Shown here in pieces: positions 1 to 7,613 of a stretch of DNA of 26,661 nucleotides. Position numbers and translations under genes: made by a program. The stretch comes from DATGLE01 sp035294325. Lineage in GTDB: Bacteria; Chloroflexota; Ktedonobacteria; Ktedonobacterales; Ktedonobacteraceae. Within the stretch, counting starts at the first letter, position 1. Every line of letters begins with the position of its first letter. Where the stretch lies: the NCBI GenBank assembly GCA_035294325.1, contig DATGLE010000176.1, positions 1 to 26,661 of the forward strand, read 5' to 3'. Under the pieces are notes generated by a model that was not told where the DNA came from, did not search any database, and saw only the letters and a list, made by a program, of their open reading frames with translations.

Positions 1-1
1 G

Positions 2-142
2 GAGATGGTGATGCCGGGGGACAACATCGAGATGACCGTCGAGTTGATCCAGCCAGTCGCCATGGAAGAGGGCGTGCGCATCGCCATTCGCGAAGGGGGG
101 CGCACCGTCGGGGCCGGCGTCTGCACCAAAGTCATCGAGTAA
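2..142 (+). CDS. tuf: Elongation factor Tu, C-terminal 46 residues (5' partial)
   Basis: The reading frame is open from the left edge to TAA at 140-142 and encodes the end of beta-barrel domain 3 of EF-Tu. Visible family signatures are MPGDN, VELIQPVAMEEG, a basic RIAIREGGRTVGAG block and the terminal TKVIE. EF-Tu is the GTPase that brings aminoacyl-tRNA to the ribosomal A site; the GTPase domain lies outside the window. tuf directly before rpsJ is the common arrangement in many bacteria, and the 84-base gap to rpsJ shows no obvious terminator, so read-through into the ribosomal cluster is likely. A Cys replaces the more usual Val in GAGVCTK, which is minor. Confidence 0.95.
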   Translation, partial: EMVMPGDNIEMTVELIQPVAMEEGVRIAIREGGRTVGAGVCTKVIE

Positions 143-226
143 ATAACCGGGGTCATGGATTTCGCCGGACATCTATCCCTGTTCGAGCGATATTGCCCTC
201 TGGCCCCTTCCGTAAGGAGAAAAAGA

Positions 227-544
227 ATGGCTACGGGAACAAAACAGCGTATCCGCATTCGTCTCAAGGCATACGATCACCGTATCCTCGACAGGTCGGC
301 GATGCAGATCGTGGATACCGCCCAACAGACGGGAGCGCGCATCTCAGGGCCGGTGCCTCTGCCGACAGAGATTGATAAATATACGGTCATGCGCTCGCCT
401 TTCATTGATAAAGACGCTCGCGAGCAGTTCGAGATTCGTACACATAAACGCCTGATCGACATTATTGATCCGACGAACAAAACAGTTGAAGCTCTGACGC
501 GCCTGAACCTGCCCGCAGGCGTGGATATCGAGATCAAGCTCTAA
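227..544 (+). CDS. rpsJ: 30S ribosomal protein S10
   Basis: This 105-residue protein has the normal S10 length and motifs: KQRIRIRLKAYDHRILD at the N-terminus, GARISGPVPLPT in the middle, and the conserved block RTHKRLIDIIDPT near the C-terminus. S10 sits in the head of the 30S subunit and in many bacteria also partners NusB/NusG in antitermination. The ATG at 227 is chosen because AAGGAGA lies seven bases upstream; the frame is open further upstream but the extra residues do not resemble S10. It is the first gene of the S10 block. No convincing promoter was seen between tuf and this gene. Confidence 0.98.
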   Translation: MATGTKQRIRIRLKAYDHRILDRSAMQIVDTAQQTGARISGPVPLPTEIDKYTVMRSPFIDKDAREQFEIRTHKRLIDIIDPTNKTVEALTRLNLPAGVDIEIKL

Positions 545-563
545 ATGTAGAGAGGTGAAAGAT

Positions 564-1385
564 ATGCTAAATGCATTGCTGGGCAGAAAGATCGGCATGA
601 CGCAGGTCTTTGGTTCCGACGGGACGGCCATTCCCGTTACCGTGATAGAGGCCGGCCCCTGCGTCGTAACACAGATCAAGACCGCCGCCCACGACGGCTA
701 TGAGGCCGTCCAGATAGGCTTCGAGGAGAAGCCGAGCAGGAAGGCGACGCGCCCGGAACTGGGGCATCTCGGACACCGCCTGCCGCTATTGAGAGCGCAG
801 CGCCGGCGCCTGCAAGCGTATCAACAGGAGCAGCGCGCCAGAACCAGAACGCAGGGCGAAGGCGAGGCTGCCGAGTCAAACGAGCCGGCGCAAAAACCGG
901 ACAAGCAAATTCAGAAGTTGCTCAAAGTTCAGGAAAATCGCCAGCGCCGCCCCGGCCCCGAACTCGGCCCGTTCAGGGTGCTGCGCGAAGTCAGACTACA
1001 GGAAGGCGCATCTTCCGCAAAGGTAGAGCTGGGCACGCGCTTTGATGCCGGTCTGTTCAAAGTTGGCGAGATGGTTGATATCGTGGGCACCTCCAAAGGT
1101 AAGGGTTTCCAGGGTGGTGTCAAGCGACACGGCTTCGGCGGCGGCCCCAAAACGCACGGTCAATCAGACCGCCGGCGCGCCCCGGGATCGATTGGCTCTG
1201 GTACAACCCCTGGCCGTGTATTGAAAGGCACGCGCATGGCCGGCCATATGGGCAATAAGCGCGTCACGATAAAGAAACTGGAAGTGATTCAGGCTGATCC
1301 TGAGCGCAACCTGCTGGTGGTCCAGGGTTCGGTGCCCGGCGCCAATGGTGGCTTGCTCATGATTAAGAAGCAGGTGATGAGGTAA
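564..1385 (+). CDS. rplC: 50S ribosomal protein L3 with large internal insertion
   Basis: The protein is 273 residues, whereas bacterial L3 is usually about 205-215. The N-terminal MLNALLGRKIGMTQVF and the C-terminal half (KGKGFQGGVKRHGFGGGPKTHG, then RRAPGSIGSGTTPGRV and GTRMAGHMGN) are canonical and contain the loop that reaches the peptidyl transferase centre. Residues about 58-135 are extra: a charged, Q/R/E-rich stretch between AVQIGFEEK and FRVLREVRL, in the outer barrel part of L3. ATG 564 is preferred over GTG 555 because GAGAGGTG precedes it at good spacing and the protein then starts like the family. The reading frame is intact across the insertion, so a sequencing error is unlikely. 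Confidence 0.96.
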   Translation: MLNALLGRKIGMTQVFGSDGTAIPVTVIEAGPCVVTQIKTAAHDGYEAVQIGFEEKPSRKATRPELGHLGHRLPLLRAQRRRLQAYQQEQRARTRTQGEGEAAESNEPAQKPDKQIQKLLKVQENRQRRPGPELGPFRVLREVRLQEGASSAKVELGTRFDAGLFKVGEMVDIVGTSKGKGFQGGVKRHGFGGGPKTHGQSDRRRAPGSIGSGTTPGRVLKGTRMAGHMGNKRVTIKKLEVIQADPERNLLVVQGSVPGANGGLLMIKKQVMR

Positions 1386-1391
1386 ACCGCA

Positions 1392-2162
1392 ATGCCCTCG
1401 ACTACAGTATATAACATGGCCGGTGAGGCCATAGACCAGCTCGAACTGAGCGAGCAGGTGTTCGGAATCACTCCCAACATGGCGGTTCTCCACCAGGTAG
1501 TGACTGCCCAGATGGTGAACCGGCGGCAGGGGAATGCTTCGACGAAGACTCGCAGTGAAGTATCGGGCGGTAACAAGAAGCCATACAGGCAGAAAGGGAC
1601 GGGCCGCGCTCGTCAGGGCAGTACGCGCGCCCCCCAGTTTCGTCACGGCGGCGTCGTCTGGGGTCCCAGGCCGCATCCCTACCATCATGATGTACCTAAG
1701 AAGATGCGGCGCTTAGCCATCCGTTCGGCTTTATCTGACAAGGTGGCGAGCCAGACTCTGGTTGTGGTCAACGAGCTGTCCCTGGAAGCGCCGCGCACAA
1801 AGGATATGCTATCTCTGCTGGATAAGTTGCCATCGCGGGAGGGCCGGCGCGTCCTGATGATGCTGCCGCGCCGCGACGAGAACATTGTTTTGTCAACGCG
1901 CAACATTCCCAGCGCCAAAGTGCAGCATGTCTCCTCGATTAACGTCATCGAACTGCTCAAGCACGATTACATAGTGATGCCCGTCGAGACAGTACGCTGG
2001 CTGGAGATGGTATTTGGCGAAGGCAAGAGCGCTGAGGAGGCAAGCCGCGAGATCGCTGAAAAGGTAGCCGTAACGGCTGCTGGCGGCGCGGAGCCGGAAG
2101 AGTCAGCCGAGCCAGCGGAGCATCCGGAGCCAGAAGCTGCGGAATCCGACGGCGAAGCGTAG
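1392..2162 (+). CDS. rplD: 50S ribosomal protein L4 with acidic C-terminal tail
   Basis: L4 lines part of the peptide exit tunnel with its extended loop; in many bacteria it also represses its own operon. The loop is clear: GGNKKPYRQKGTGRARQGS around residues 58-77, followed by the family's HGGVVWGPRPHPY. The C-terminal globular part ends near residue 220. The last 30 or so residues form an Ala/Glu/Pro-rich acidic tail (EPEESAEPAEHPEPEAAES) that normal L4 (about 205 residues) lacks; the total here is 256. The start ATG lies six bases after the rplC stop with GATGAGG inside the end of rplC, so the two genes are tightly coupled. Confidence 0.96.
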   Translation: MPSTTVYNMAGEAIDQLELSEQVFGITPNMAVLHQVVTAQMVNRRQGNASTKTRSEVSGGNKKPYRQKGTGRARQGSTRAPQFRHGGVVWGPRPHPYHHDVPKKMRRLAIRSALSDKVASQTLVVVNELSLEAPRTKDMLSLLDKLPSREGRRVLMMLPRRDENIVLSTRNIPSAKVQHVSSINVIELLKHDYIVMPVETVRWLEMVFGEGKSAEEASREIAEKVAVTAAGGAEPEESAEPAEHPEPEAAESDGEA

Positions 2163-2179
2163 ACGAGGAGGATCATACC

Positions 2180-2476
2180 GTGGAGATTACAGAGGTACTG
2201 CGCAAGGGTATCATCACCGAGAAATCGATGAAGCTCCAGGGCCAGAACAAATATACCTTTCAGGTGGCATTGCAAGCGAACAAGATCGATGTACGCCGCG
2301 CGGTTGAAACCCTGTTCGGGGTTAAAGTTGTCAAGGTGAACATTATGCGTATGCCCGGCAAGCCAAAGACGATCCGGCGGCGCGGTTCCCCTCCTCGACC
2401 TGTAGAGGCCCGCGAGTGGAAAAAGGCGATTGTCACGCTGCGCGAGGGGCAGACAATCGATGCATTGAAGGCATAG
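2180..2476 (+). CDS. rplW: 50S ribosomal protein L23
   Basis: This 98-residue protein has the standard L23 length and features: an N-terminal EVLRKGIITEKSMKL block, KYTFQVALQANKIDVRRAVETLFGV-type core (split over residues 25-48), and VVKVNIMRMPGKPKTIRRR leading into the conserved basic loop. L23 forms the rim of the peptide tunnel exit and is the docking site for trigger factor and SRP. The start codon is GTG at 2180, fixed by GAGGAGGA seven bases upstream; no ATG start fits as well. Confidence 0.97.
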   Translation: MEITEVLRKGIITEKSMKLQGQNKYTFQVALQANKIDVRRAVETLFGVKVVKVNIMRMPGKPKTIRRRGSPPRPVEAREWKKAIVTLREGQTIDALKA

Positions 2477-2490
2477 TCCTGACACATCTA

Positions 2491-2508
2491 CCGGCGCTGC
2501 GGCGCCGG
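2491..2508 (+). promoter_or_regulatory. GC-rich hairpin between rplW and rplB
   Basis: CCGGCGC pairs perfectly with GCGCCGG across a TGCG tetraloop. No T-run follows, so it is not a textbook terminator. It may be a processing or translation-coupling element in the 63-base rplW-rplB gap; that role is inference. Confidence 0.4.
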
Positions 2509-2539
2509 GGGATGGATCACAGCCAGAGGGGATTGAGAG

Positions 2540-3379
2540 ATGCCAATCAGACAGTATAAACCAACATCTCCCGGGCGTCGCGGTATGTCTGTTTCGACGT
2601 TCGAGGAGATTACCAAGACCAGGCCCGAGAAATCGCTGACCGTCAGGTTGAAGAAACATGCCGGGCGCAATAACCAGGGAAAAATCACGACGCGTCATCG
2701 TGGAGGCGGTGCCAAGCGGGCCTATCGCATCATTGACTTTAAGCGGAACAAGCCGAACGTACCCGCCAGAGTCGCGGCCATCGAGTACGATCCTAATCGC
2801 TCGGCCCGCATAGCGCTCCTGCATTATCTGGATGGGGAGAAGCGCTATATTATCGCGCCGCTGGGTCTCAAAGTCGGGGACCAGGTAATGTCCGGGCCTG
2901 AGGCCGACATCAAGGTCGGGAATGCGCTTCCGTTGAAGAACATTCCGACCGGCACAACCATCCATAACGTAGAGTTGGAGCGCGGGCGCGGCGGTCAACT
3001 GGCGCGCGGCGCCGGCGTTGGCGCGCAGTTGATGGCGAAAGAGGGCGACTACGCATTGCTGCGCCTGCCATCGGGCGAGCAGCGGCGCGTGCATATCATG
3101 TGCATGGCAACCGTCGGCCAGGTGGGTAACGTCGATCATGAGAACGTGAGCATTGGTAAGGCCGGACGCTCGCGCCATATGGGCCGGCGCCCCAGCGTGC
3201 GAGGCTCGGTCATGAACCCGCGCGATCATCCACATGGCGGTGGCGAGGGCCGCGCACCTATCGGCGGGCAGCCACAGACGCCATGGGGGAAGCCAGCAAT
3301 GGGTTACAAGACACGCCGCAACAAACGAACCGATCAGTTCATCGTCAGGCGGCGCAATGCCGGCAGGAGGAAGAAGTAA
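2540..3379 (+). CDS. rplB: 50S ribosomal protein L2
   Basis: The protein is 279 residues, the usual length for L2, one of the oldest rRNA-binding proteins and required for subunit association and peptidyl transfer. It shows the N-terminal YKPTSPGRRGMSV motif, the GRNNQGKITTRHRGGG RNA-binding block, and the C-terminal signature NPRDHPHGGGEGR, whose second His corresponds to the residue implicated in activity in E. coli. GGPQTPWGK-like and RNKRT motifs close the protein. AGAGGGG provides the ribosome binding site. The stop codon overlaps the rpsS start by one base (TAATG). Confidence 0.98.
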   Translation: MPIRQYKPTSPGRRGMSVSTFEEITKTRPEKSLTVRLKKHAGRNNQGKITTRHRGGGAKRAYRIIDFKRNKPNVPARVAAIEYDPNRSARIALLHYLDGEKRYIIAPLGLKVGDQVMSGPEADIKVGNALPLKNIPTGTTIHNVELERGRGGQLARGAGVGAQLMAKEGDYALLRLPSGEQRRVHIMCMATVGQVGNVDHENVSIGKAGRSRHMGRRPSVRGSVMNPRDHPHGGGEGRAPIGGQPQTPWGKPAMGYKTRRNKRTDQFIVRRRNAGRRKK

Positions 3380-3666
3380 TGTCGCGCTCAAGGAAAAAAG
3401 GGCCATACATCCATGAATCGCTCAGGAAAAAAGTGCTGCAGCTAAGGCGCAGCGGTGAGCGCCGCCTCATCAAAACCTGGTCGCGCGCTTCGACGATCTT
3501 CCCCGAGATGGTCGGCATGACCATCGGCGTGCATAACGGGAAGACGCATGTGCCTATCTATATTACTGAGAACATGGTGGGCCATAAGCTCGGAGAGTTC
3601 GCCCCGACGCGGCACTTTCGCGGCCACGCGGGCGGCAAGAGTGAGAGAACCACGTCTGTACGCTAG
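3379..3666 (+). CDS. rpsS: 30S ribosomal protein S19
   Basis: This is a 95-residue protein beginning MSRSRKKGPYIHESL and carrying the conserved TWSRASTIFPEMVG, IGVHNGKTHVPIYITENMVGHKLGEF (in parts) and PTRHFRGHAG motifs. S19 lies in the 30S head next to S13 and contacts the A-site finger. The start is the ATG that overlaps the rplB stop by one base, preceded by GCAGGAGGAAG inside rplB, which indicates translational coupling. The upstream extension of the frame into rplB is not part of the protein. Confidence 0.98.
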   Translation: MSRSRKKGPYIHESLRKKVLQLRRSGERRLIKTWSRASTIFPEMVGMTIGVHNGKTHVPIYITENMVGHKLGEFAPTRHFRGHAGGKSERTTSVR

Positions 3667-3689
3667 TGGAGATAGCATAGAGGTAAGAG

Positions 3690-4040
3690 ATGCAAGTCAG
3701 GGCTATTGCAAGAAATATCGGCATTTCGCCGCGCAAAATGCGTCTGGTAACGAACGCGGTGAAGGGGCGCCGCGTCAACGAGGCGCTGGCTATTCTCCAG
3801 TTCTTGCCCAACGCGGGAGCAGTCCCGGTGAGCAAGGTCGTGGCGTCAGCGGCGGCGAACGCGGAGAACAACTATAATCTGAATCCAGATGACCTGTATA
3901 TTCTGAATATCGTGGCGGATGATTCGTTTCGCATTAAGCGTGTAAAGCCACGCTCTCATGGCCGCGCGGCTCGTATTTTGCGTCGCTACTGCCATGTCAC
4001 GGTAATCGTTTCGGACGATCTGGCCGACGCAGGCCGCTAA
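3690..4040 (+). CDS. rplV: 50S ribosomal protein L22
   Basis: The 116-residue protein is the expected size and begins QVRAIARNIGISPRKMRLV. It carries GRRVNEALAILQFLP, the VASAAANAENNYNLN segment, and a C-terminal beta-hairpin with RIKRVKPRSHGRAARILRR. That hairpin extends into the nascent peptide tunnel and is the classic site of macrolide-resistance changes; here it looks ordinary. The gene sits 23 bases after rpsS with a GAGGTAAGAG ribosome binding site. The 67 bases to rpsC contain only a weak CATTCAG/CTGAATG inverted repeat. Confidence 0.97.
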   Translation: MQVRAIARNIGISPRKMRLVTNAVKGRRVNEALAILQFLPNAGAVPVSKVVASAAANAENNYNLNPDDLYILNIVADDSFRIKRVKPRSHGRAARILRRYCHVTVIVSDDLADAGR

Positions 4041-4107
4041 GAAGACTACAGTGCATTCAGGTAACGCGCGAGTGTTATGGCTGAATGGGTAGATTTAGGA
4101 GGACACT

Positions 4108-5241
4108 GTGGGACATAAAGTGCATCCCACCGGGTTCAGGCTCGGCATCGTCAAAGGCTGGCAGTCTTACTGGTACGCCGAGCGTGAATACAAAGATATC
4201 CTGGCGGAAGACTTTATGATTCGCCGGGAAATCAATAAGGAACTGAGCAGCGCAGCAGGTGCACGCGTTGACGCGGCGGTTTCGCGCATTGAGATCGAAC
4301 GCGCCGCCGCTAATCAGGTGCTGGTGAAAATTTACACGGCCAAGCCCGGCATCGTCATTGGCAAGAGCGGCGAGAAGGTTGAGCGACTCAAGGCCGGCCT
4401 TGAGTCGAAAACGAAGAAGCGTGTACGCATCGAGATCAACGAGATCCGCCAGCCGGAACTGGATGCCTACCTGGTCGGGCGCAGCATCGCGGAACAACTG
4501 GAGAAGCGTATCTCGTTCCGCCGCGCCATGAAGCAGGCGGTGCAGAAATCGATGCGCGCCAACGCCAAAGGCATCAAAATCATTGTCGGCGGGCGCCTGG
4601 GAGGCGCGGAAATCGCGCGCTCCGAAAAAGAAGTTGAGGGCAAAGTGCCCCTGCACACGCTGCGCGCGGATATCGACTATGGTCAGACCGAGGCGCATAC
4701 GACCTTCGGCGTGATTGGTATTAAGGTATGGATTTATAAGGGAGATATCCTTCCCAGCAAACGTCGTGAAGGGCTGGAGGCAGCGCAGGAGGCTCCAGTG
4801 CAGCCTGTATTCCCCGCTCGTGAAACCGGTGAGCGCCGGCCAGAACGGCGCCGCCAGGGCGAAGGCGGCGGGCGCGGCGAGCGTGGGCGCGGCGAACGCC
4901 AGGCGCGTGGCGAGCGGCCTGCCCGTCCTCAAGGCGAACGCCAGCCGCGCGGCGAGCGGCCTGCCCGTGCGCAAGGCACAGCGGCGGAACGCCCGGCGCG
5001 TCCACAGGGAGAGCGTCCTCAGCGCGGTCAGGGTGGCGAACGCGCTCCGCGCACTCCTCGCCCACAGGGCGAGAGATCGCCACGCACACAGGCTCAGGAA
5101 CAGAGTGGGCAGCCCGCCAGCGCCGAGCAGGCGCCGGTAAGTCCTGTGGAGACGCAGAACGCACCCGCTCCAGAACCAATGCCGCAGACTCCGCCACCAG
5201 CCGCGCCGGAGACAGATACTGGCGCCACTCAGAGCGAGTAA
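4108..5241 (+). CDS. rpsC: 30S ribosomal protein S3 with 155-residue low-complexity tail
   Basis: Residues 1-221 are a complete S3: MGHKVHPTGFRLGI at the start, the KH domain with VLVKIYTAKPGIVIGKSG at about 71-88, and the C-domain motifs GRLGGAEIAR and TTFGVIGIKVWIYKG. S3 lies at the mRNA entry pore and contributes to helicase activity. From about residue 222 to 377 the protein is an Arg/Gly/Glu/Pro/Gln-rich disordered tail built from GERPARPQ-type units, ending in a Pro/Ala/Glu-rich acidic stretch. Typical S3 is 210-240 residues. Start is GTG 4108, directly after an AGGAGGA site. The tail contains a tandem DNA repeat (separate entry). Confidence 0.96.
   Translation: MGHKVHPTGFRLGIVKGWQSYWYAEREYKDILAEDFMIRREINKELSSAAGARVDAAVSRIEIERAAANQVLVKIYTAKPGIVIGKSGEKVERLKAGLESKTKKRVRIEINEIRQPELDAYLVGRSIAEQLEKRISFRRAMKQAVQKSMRANAKGIKIIVGGRLGGAEIARSEKEVEGKVPLHTLRADIDYGQTEAHTTFGVIGIKVWIYKGDILPSKRREGLEAAQEAPVQPVFPARETGERRPERRRQGEGGGRGERGRGERQARGERPARPQGERQPRGERPARAQGTAAERPARPQGERPQRGQGGERAPRTPRPQGERSPRTQAQEQSGQPASAEQAPVSPVETQNAPAPEPMPQTPPPAAPETDTGATQSE
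4891..4974 (+). repeat. 42-bp tandem duplication inside the S3 tail
   Basis: Two adjacent 42-base units, 4891-4932 and 4933-4974, differ at only a few bases and encode GERQARGERPARPQ and GERQPRGERPARAQ. The unit length is a multiple of three, so the frame is kept. It looks like a recent in-frame tandem duplication within a tail already made of degenerate GER(x)R repeats. Confidence 0.85.
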
Positions 5242-5257
5242 GGAGATTTAAGAAGCC

Positions 5258-5686
5258 ATGTTAATGCCGAAACGTACAAAGTACCGCCGGCAGCATCGCG
5301 GGCGCATGAAGGGAGTTGCCCAGCGGGGTTCTACCATCGCTTTCGGCGAGTTCGCCTTGCAAGCCCTGGAACCCTGCTGGCTGGAGGCGCGCCAGATCGA
5401 GTCGGCTCGTATCGCGCTCACCCGCTATATGAAGCGCGGCGGGAAAGTGTGGATCCGCGTCTTCCCGGATAAGCCCGTGACCGCCAAACCCGCCGAAACC
5501 CGCATGGGCAGCGGTAAAGGCGCTGTCGATCACTGGGTCGCAGTCGTCAAGCCGGGTCGCATCATCTTTGAGGTCGGCGGTGTGAGCGAAGAGGTGGCGA
5601 AAGAGGCCGTTCGCCTGGCGAGCCACAAGCTGCCGATCAAGTCGCGCTTTATCACCCGAGAGGAGGCGGAAAGTGTCGAAGCTTAA
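5258..5686 (+). CDS. rplP: 50S ribosomal protein L16
   Basis: The 142-residue protein begins MLMPKRTKYRRQHRGRMKG, the invariant L16 start, so ATG 5258 is secure. Further motifs are GSTIAFGEFALQALEP, RIALTRYMKRGGKVWIRVFPDK (in two pieces) and MGSGKGAVDHWVAVVKPGRI with the conserved metal-free loop near the A-site tRNA elbow. L16 is needed for assembly of the A site and peptidyl transferase centre. Its 3' end overlaps rpmC by 14 bases. Confidence 0.98.
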   Translation: MLMPKRTKYRRQHRGRMKGVAQRGSTIAFGEFALQALEPCWLEARQIESARIALTRYMKRGGKVWIRVFPDKPVTAKPAETRMGSGKGAVDHWVAVVKPGRIIFEVGGVSEEVAKEAVRLASHKLPIKSRFITREEAESVEA

Positions 5687-5888
5687 TGAACGTCGTAAGG
5701 AGATACAGGGGTACAGCGAGGCAGAGACGCAGCGCGAGTTGAAAGAATTGCGGCTCAAGCTGTTCAACCTCCGCTTGCAGCAGCAGCGCGGCGAAGTGAA
5801 GAATAACCGCGTGTTCGCGCAGACTCGCAAGGATATTGCGCGCCTGCTGCATCACCTGACCATGTTGGAGAGGGAGAACGAAGAATGA
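5673..5888 (+). CDS. rpmC: 50S ribosomal protein L29
   Basis: This is a 71-residue helical-hairpin protein with the L29 core KELRLKLFNLRLQQQRGEVKN followed (after a break) by RVFAQTRKDIARLLHHL. L29 packs beside L23 near the tunnel exit. The start is GTG 5673, which lies inside rplP and has AGGAGG at 5661-5666; the overlap with rplP is 14 bases. Its TGA overlaps the rpsQ ATG in an ATGA junction, so rplP-rpmC-rpsQ are translationally coupled. Confidence 0.95.
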   Translation: MSKLNERRKEIQGYSEAETQRELKELRLKLFNLRLQQQRGEVKNNRVFAQTRKDIARLLHHLTMLERENEE

Positions 5889-6271
5889 CGCAACATAGCG
5901 CAGTAACCACCCCTGAAACAGCAGCAACCAGAAAGCGTCGCCAGCAGAGAGTCGGGCGTGTGGTAAGCAATAAAATGGATAAGACGATAGTCGTTATCGT
6001 CGAAAGATTAAAGAAGCACCGGATCTACAAACGCACCTTTAAGCAGACCAAACGCTTCTACGCCCATGATGAGCAAAATGTCTGCCAGGTAGGTGATATG
6101 GTGCGCATCGAGGAGTGCCGCCCGCTCAGCAAAATGAAACGCTGGCGCCTGGTAGAGATCGTGAAGCGCGGCCCCGGCATTGTCCCGGTTGAAGAGGTGC
6201 TGGCAGAGGTCGATCCTGACCTGTTAGCCCCTGAGGAGGCGGAAGGAGAGTCCGCCAGGCCGGAAGAATAG
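5885..6271 (+). CDS. rpsQ: 30S ribosomal protein S17, extended at both ends
   Basis: The S17 OB-fold core is seen from about residue 20: GRVVSNKMDKTIVVIVER, then RTFKQTKRFYAHDE and GDMVRIEECRPLSKMKRWRLVEIV. S17 binds 16S rRNA early in assembly. The protein is 128 residues against about 80-90 normally. The extra length is a Thr/Ala/Arg-rich N-terminal arm of about 18 residues and a Glu/Ala-rich C-terminal tail of about 30. The start ATG 5885 overlaps the rpmC stop (ATGA) with GAGAGGGAGAACG before it. An internal start is unlikely because the junction is so tight. Confidence 0.95.
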   Translation: MTQHSAVTTPETAATRKRRQQRVGRVVSNKMDKTIVVIVERLKKHRIYKRTFKQTKRFYAHDEQNVCQVGDMVRIEECRPLSKMKRWRLVEIVKRGPGIVPVEEVLAEVDPDLLAPEEAEGESARPEE

Positions 6272-6285
6272 AGAGGTAACGTCGT

Positions 6286-6654
6286 ATGATCCAGCCACAA
6301 ACACGCCTGAAAGTCGCCGATAATACCGGCGCCAAAGAAATTATGTGCATCCGTGTGATGAGCGGCTCATCCAAGCGCTATGCACGGGTAGGAGATATTA
6401 TCAAGGCATCCGTGAAGCAAGCGGCCCCCAACGGGCAGGTTAAAAAAGGAGAAGTCGTCAACGCGGTGGTGGTGCGCGTCGCCAAAGAGTATGCGCGCCC
6501 CGACGGCTCGCACATTCGTTTCGATGAGAATGCCGCCGTCATCCTCGCGCCCGGCAACAACCCGCGCGGCACACGTATCTTTGGGCCGGTGGCGCGTGAA
6601 TTGCGCGAGAAGAACTTCATGAGGCTTGTTTCACTCGCGCCTGAAGTGCTCTAA
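6286..6654 (+). CDS. rplN: 50S ribosomal protein L14
   Basis: The 122-residue protein is full length and strongly conserved: MIQPQTRLKVADNTGAKEI at the start, KKGEVVNAVVVRVAKE in the middle, and the L14 signature region FDENAAVILAPGNNPRGTRIFGPVARELR. L14 forms an intersubunit bridge with the 16S rRNA and is the docking point of the silencing factor RsfS. Spacing to rpsQ is 14 bases, with AGAGAGGT as ribosome binding site. Confidence 0.98.
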   Translation: MIQPQTRLKVADNTGAKEIMCIRVMSGSSKRYARVGDIIKASVKQAAPNGQVKKGEVVNAVVVRVAKEYARPDGSHIRFDENAAVILAPGNNPRGTRIFGPVARELREKNFMRLVSLAPEVL

Positions 6655-6666
6655 GCGAGGGGAAAG

Positions 6667-7056
6667 ATGGCAGTAAAACAGAAAGAAAAGAAGCCGCTCC
6701 ACCTTGCCAAGATGAATATCAAAAAGGGCGACACCGTTTTGATCATCACCGGCAAGGATCGGGGAAAAGAAGGCACGGTTTCACGGGCGATGCCGCAGGC
6801 CAGCAAAGTGATTGTTGAGGGCCTCAATACCGTCAAGAAGCACATTCGCCCGCAGGGGCAGGCGCAGCAGGGCGGCATCATTGAGAAGGCAATGCCCATC
6901 CACGTCTCGAATGTCATGTTAAAATGCACCGAGTGTGGCGAACCCACCCGGGTTGGGCATGAGCGCCGTCCGATGGGAGCCGACAAGAAACTGCGCCCTG
7001 TACGGATCTGCAAGAAGTGTCACAAAGTTATTGAAGATCGGACGAGGAGTAGTTAA
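6667..7056 (+). CDS. rplX: 50S ribosomal protein L24 with two CxxC pairs
   Basis: L24 is an assembly initiator that binds the 5' end of 23S rRNA. Its KOW motif is at about residues 18-45 (IKKGDTVLIITGKDRGKEG), followed by VEGLNTVKKHIRP and GGIIEKAMPIHVSNVML. Two Cys pairs, C87-x2-C90 and C115-x2-C118, form a probable zinc knuckle; such pairs occur in a subset of bacterial L24 proteins. A basic N-terminal arm of about 15 residues makes it 129 residues long, against about 105 commonly. The stop codon is immediately followed by the rplE ATG with no spacer. Confidence 0.96.
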   Translation: MAVKQKEKKPLHLAKMNIKKGDTVLIITGKDRGKEGTVSRAMPQASKVIVEGLNTVKKHIRPQGQAQQGGIIEKAMPIHVSNVMLKCTECGEPTRVGHERRPMGADKKLRPVRICKKCHKVIEDRTRSS

Positions 7057-7599
7057 ATGGCACCGCGCTTGAAAGAGAGATATCGCCAGGAGATCGCGCC
7101 CGCGCTGCAAAAGGAATTTAACTACAAGAACCCGATGCAGATTCCCAGCATTAACAAGGTCGTCGTGAATATTGGCATGGGCGAAGTGATCCAGAACCAC
7201 AATGCGATGGAGCACGCCATTGCCGACCTGACGGTCATTACCGGGCAACGGCCAGTAATAACGAAGGCCAGGCGCTCGGTTGCCGCATTCAAGCTGCGCG
7301 AGGGGATGCAGATCGGCTGCATGGTAACATTGCGCGGTGAGCGCATGTACTACTTCCTCGACAAGCTCATCAACGTGGCGCTGCCGCGCCTGCGTGACTT
7401 CCAGGGGGTTTCTCCCGATGCCTTCGATGGTCGCGGCAATTATACGCTGGGCTTGCGTGAGCAACTGGTCTTCCCCGAAATCGATTATGATAAGGTCGAT
7501 AAGGTGAGAGGTATGGAGGTCAGTATCGTCACCACGGCGCGTACTGACGAAGAGGGACGACGGCTGCTCGCATTGATGGGCATGCCCTTTAAGAAGTAA
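7057..7599 (+). CDS. rplE: 50S ribosomal protein L5
   Basis: This 180-residue protein has the usual L5 length. It shows MQIPSINKVVVNIGMGE, the ITGQRPVITKARRSVAAFKLREG block (in parts) and the C-terminal GLREQLVFPEIDYDKVDKVRGM region. L5 binds 5S rRNA in the central protuberance and touches the P-site tRNA. The ATG abuts the rplX TAA, and GAGGAG inside the end of rplX is the ribosome binding site. Confidence 0.98.
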   Translation: MAPRLKERYRQEIAPALQKEFNYKNPMQIPSINKVVVNIGMGEVIQNHNAMEHAIADLTVITGQRPVITKARRSVAAFKLREGMQIGCMVTLRGERMYYFLDKLINVALPRLRDFQGVSPDAFDGRGNYTLGLREQLVFPEIDYDKVDKVRGMEVSIVTTARTDEEGRRLLALMGMPFKK

Positions 7600-7613
7600 C
7601 GCTGGAGGGCGCA

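Noticed and set aside
1967..3406. Long antisense open frame (479 codons, minus strand) across rplW and rplB
   Set aside because: It is the shadow of highly conserved GC-rich ribosomal genes on the other strand, with no ribosome binding site or family resemblance.
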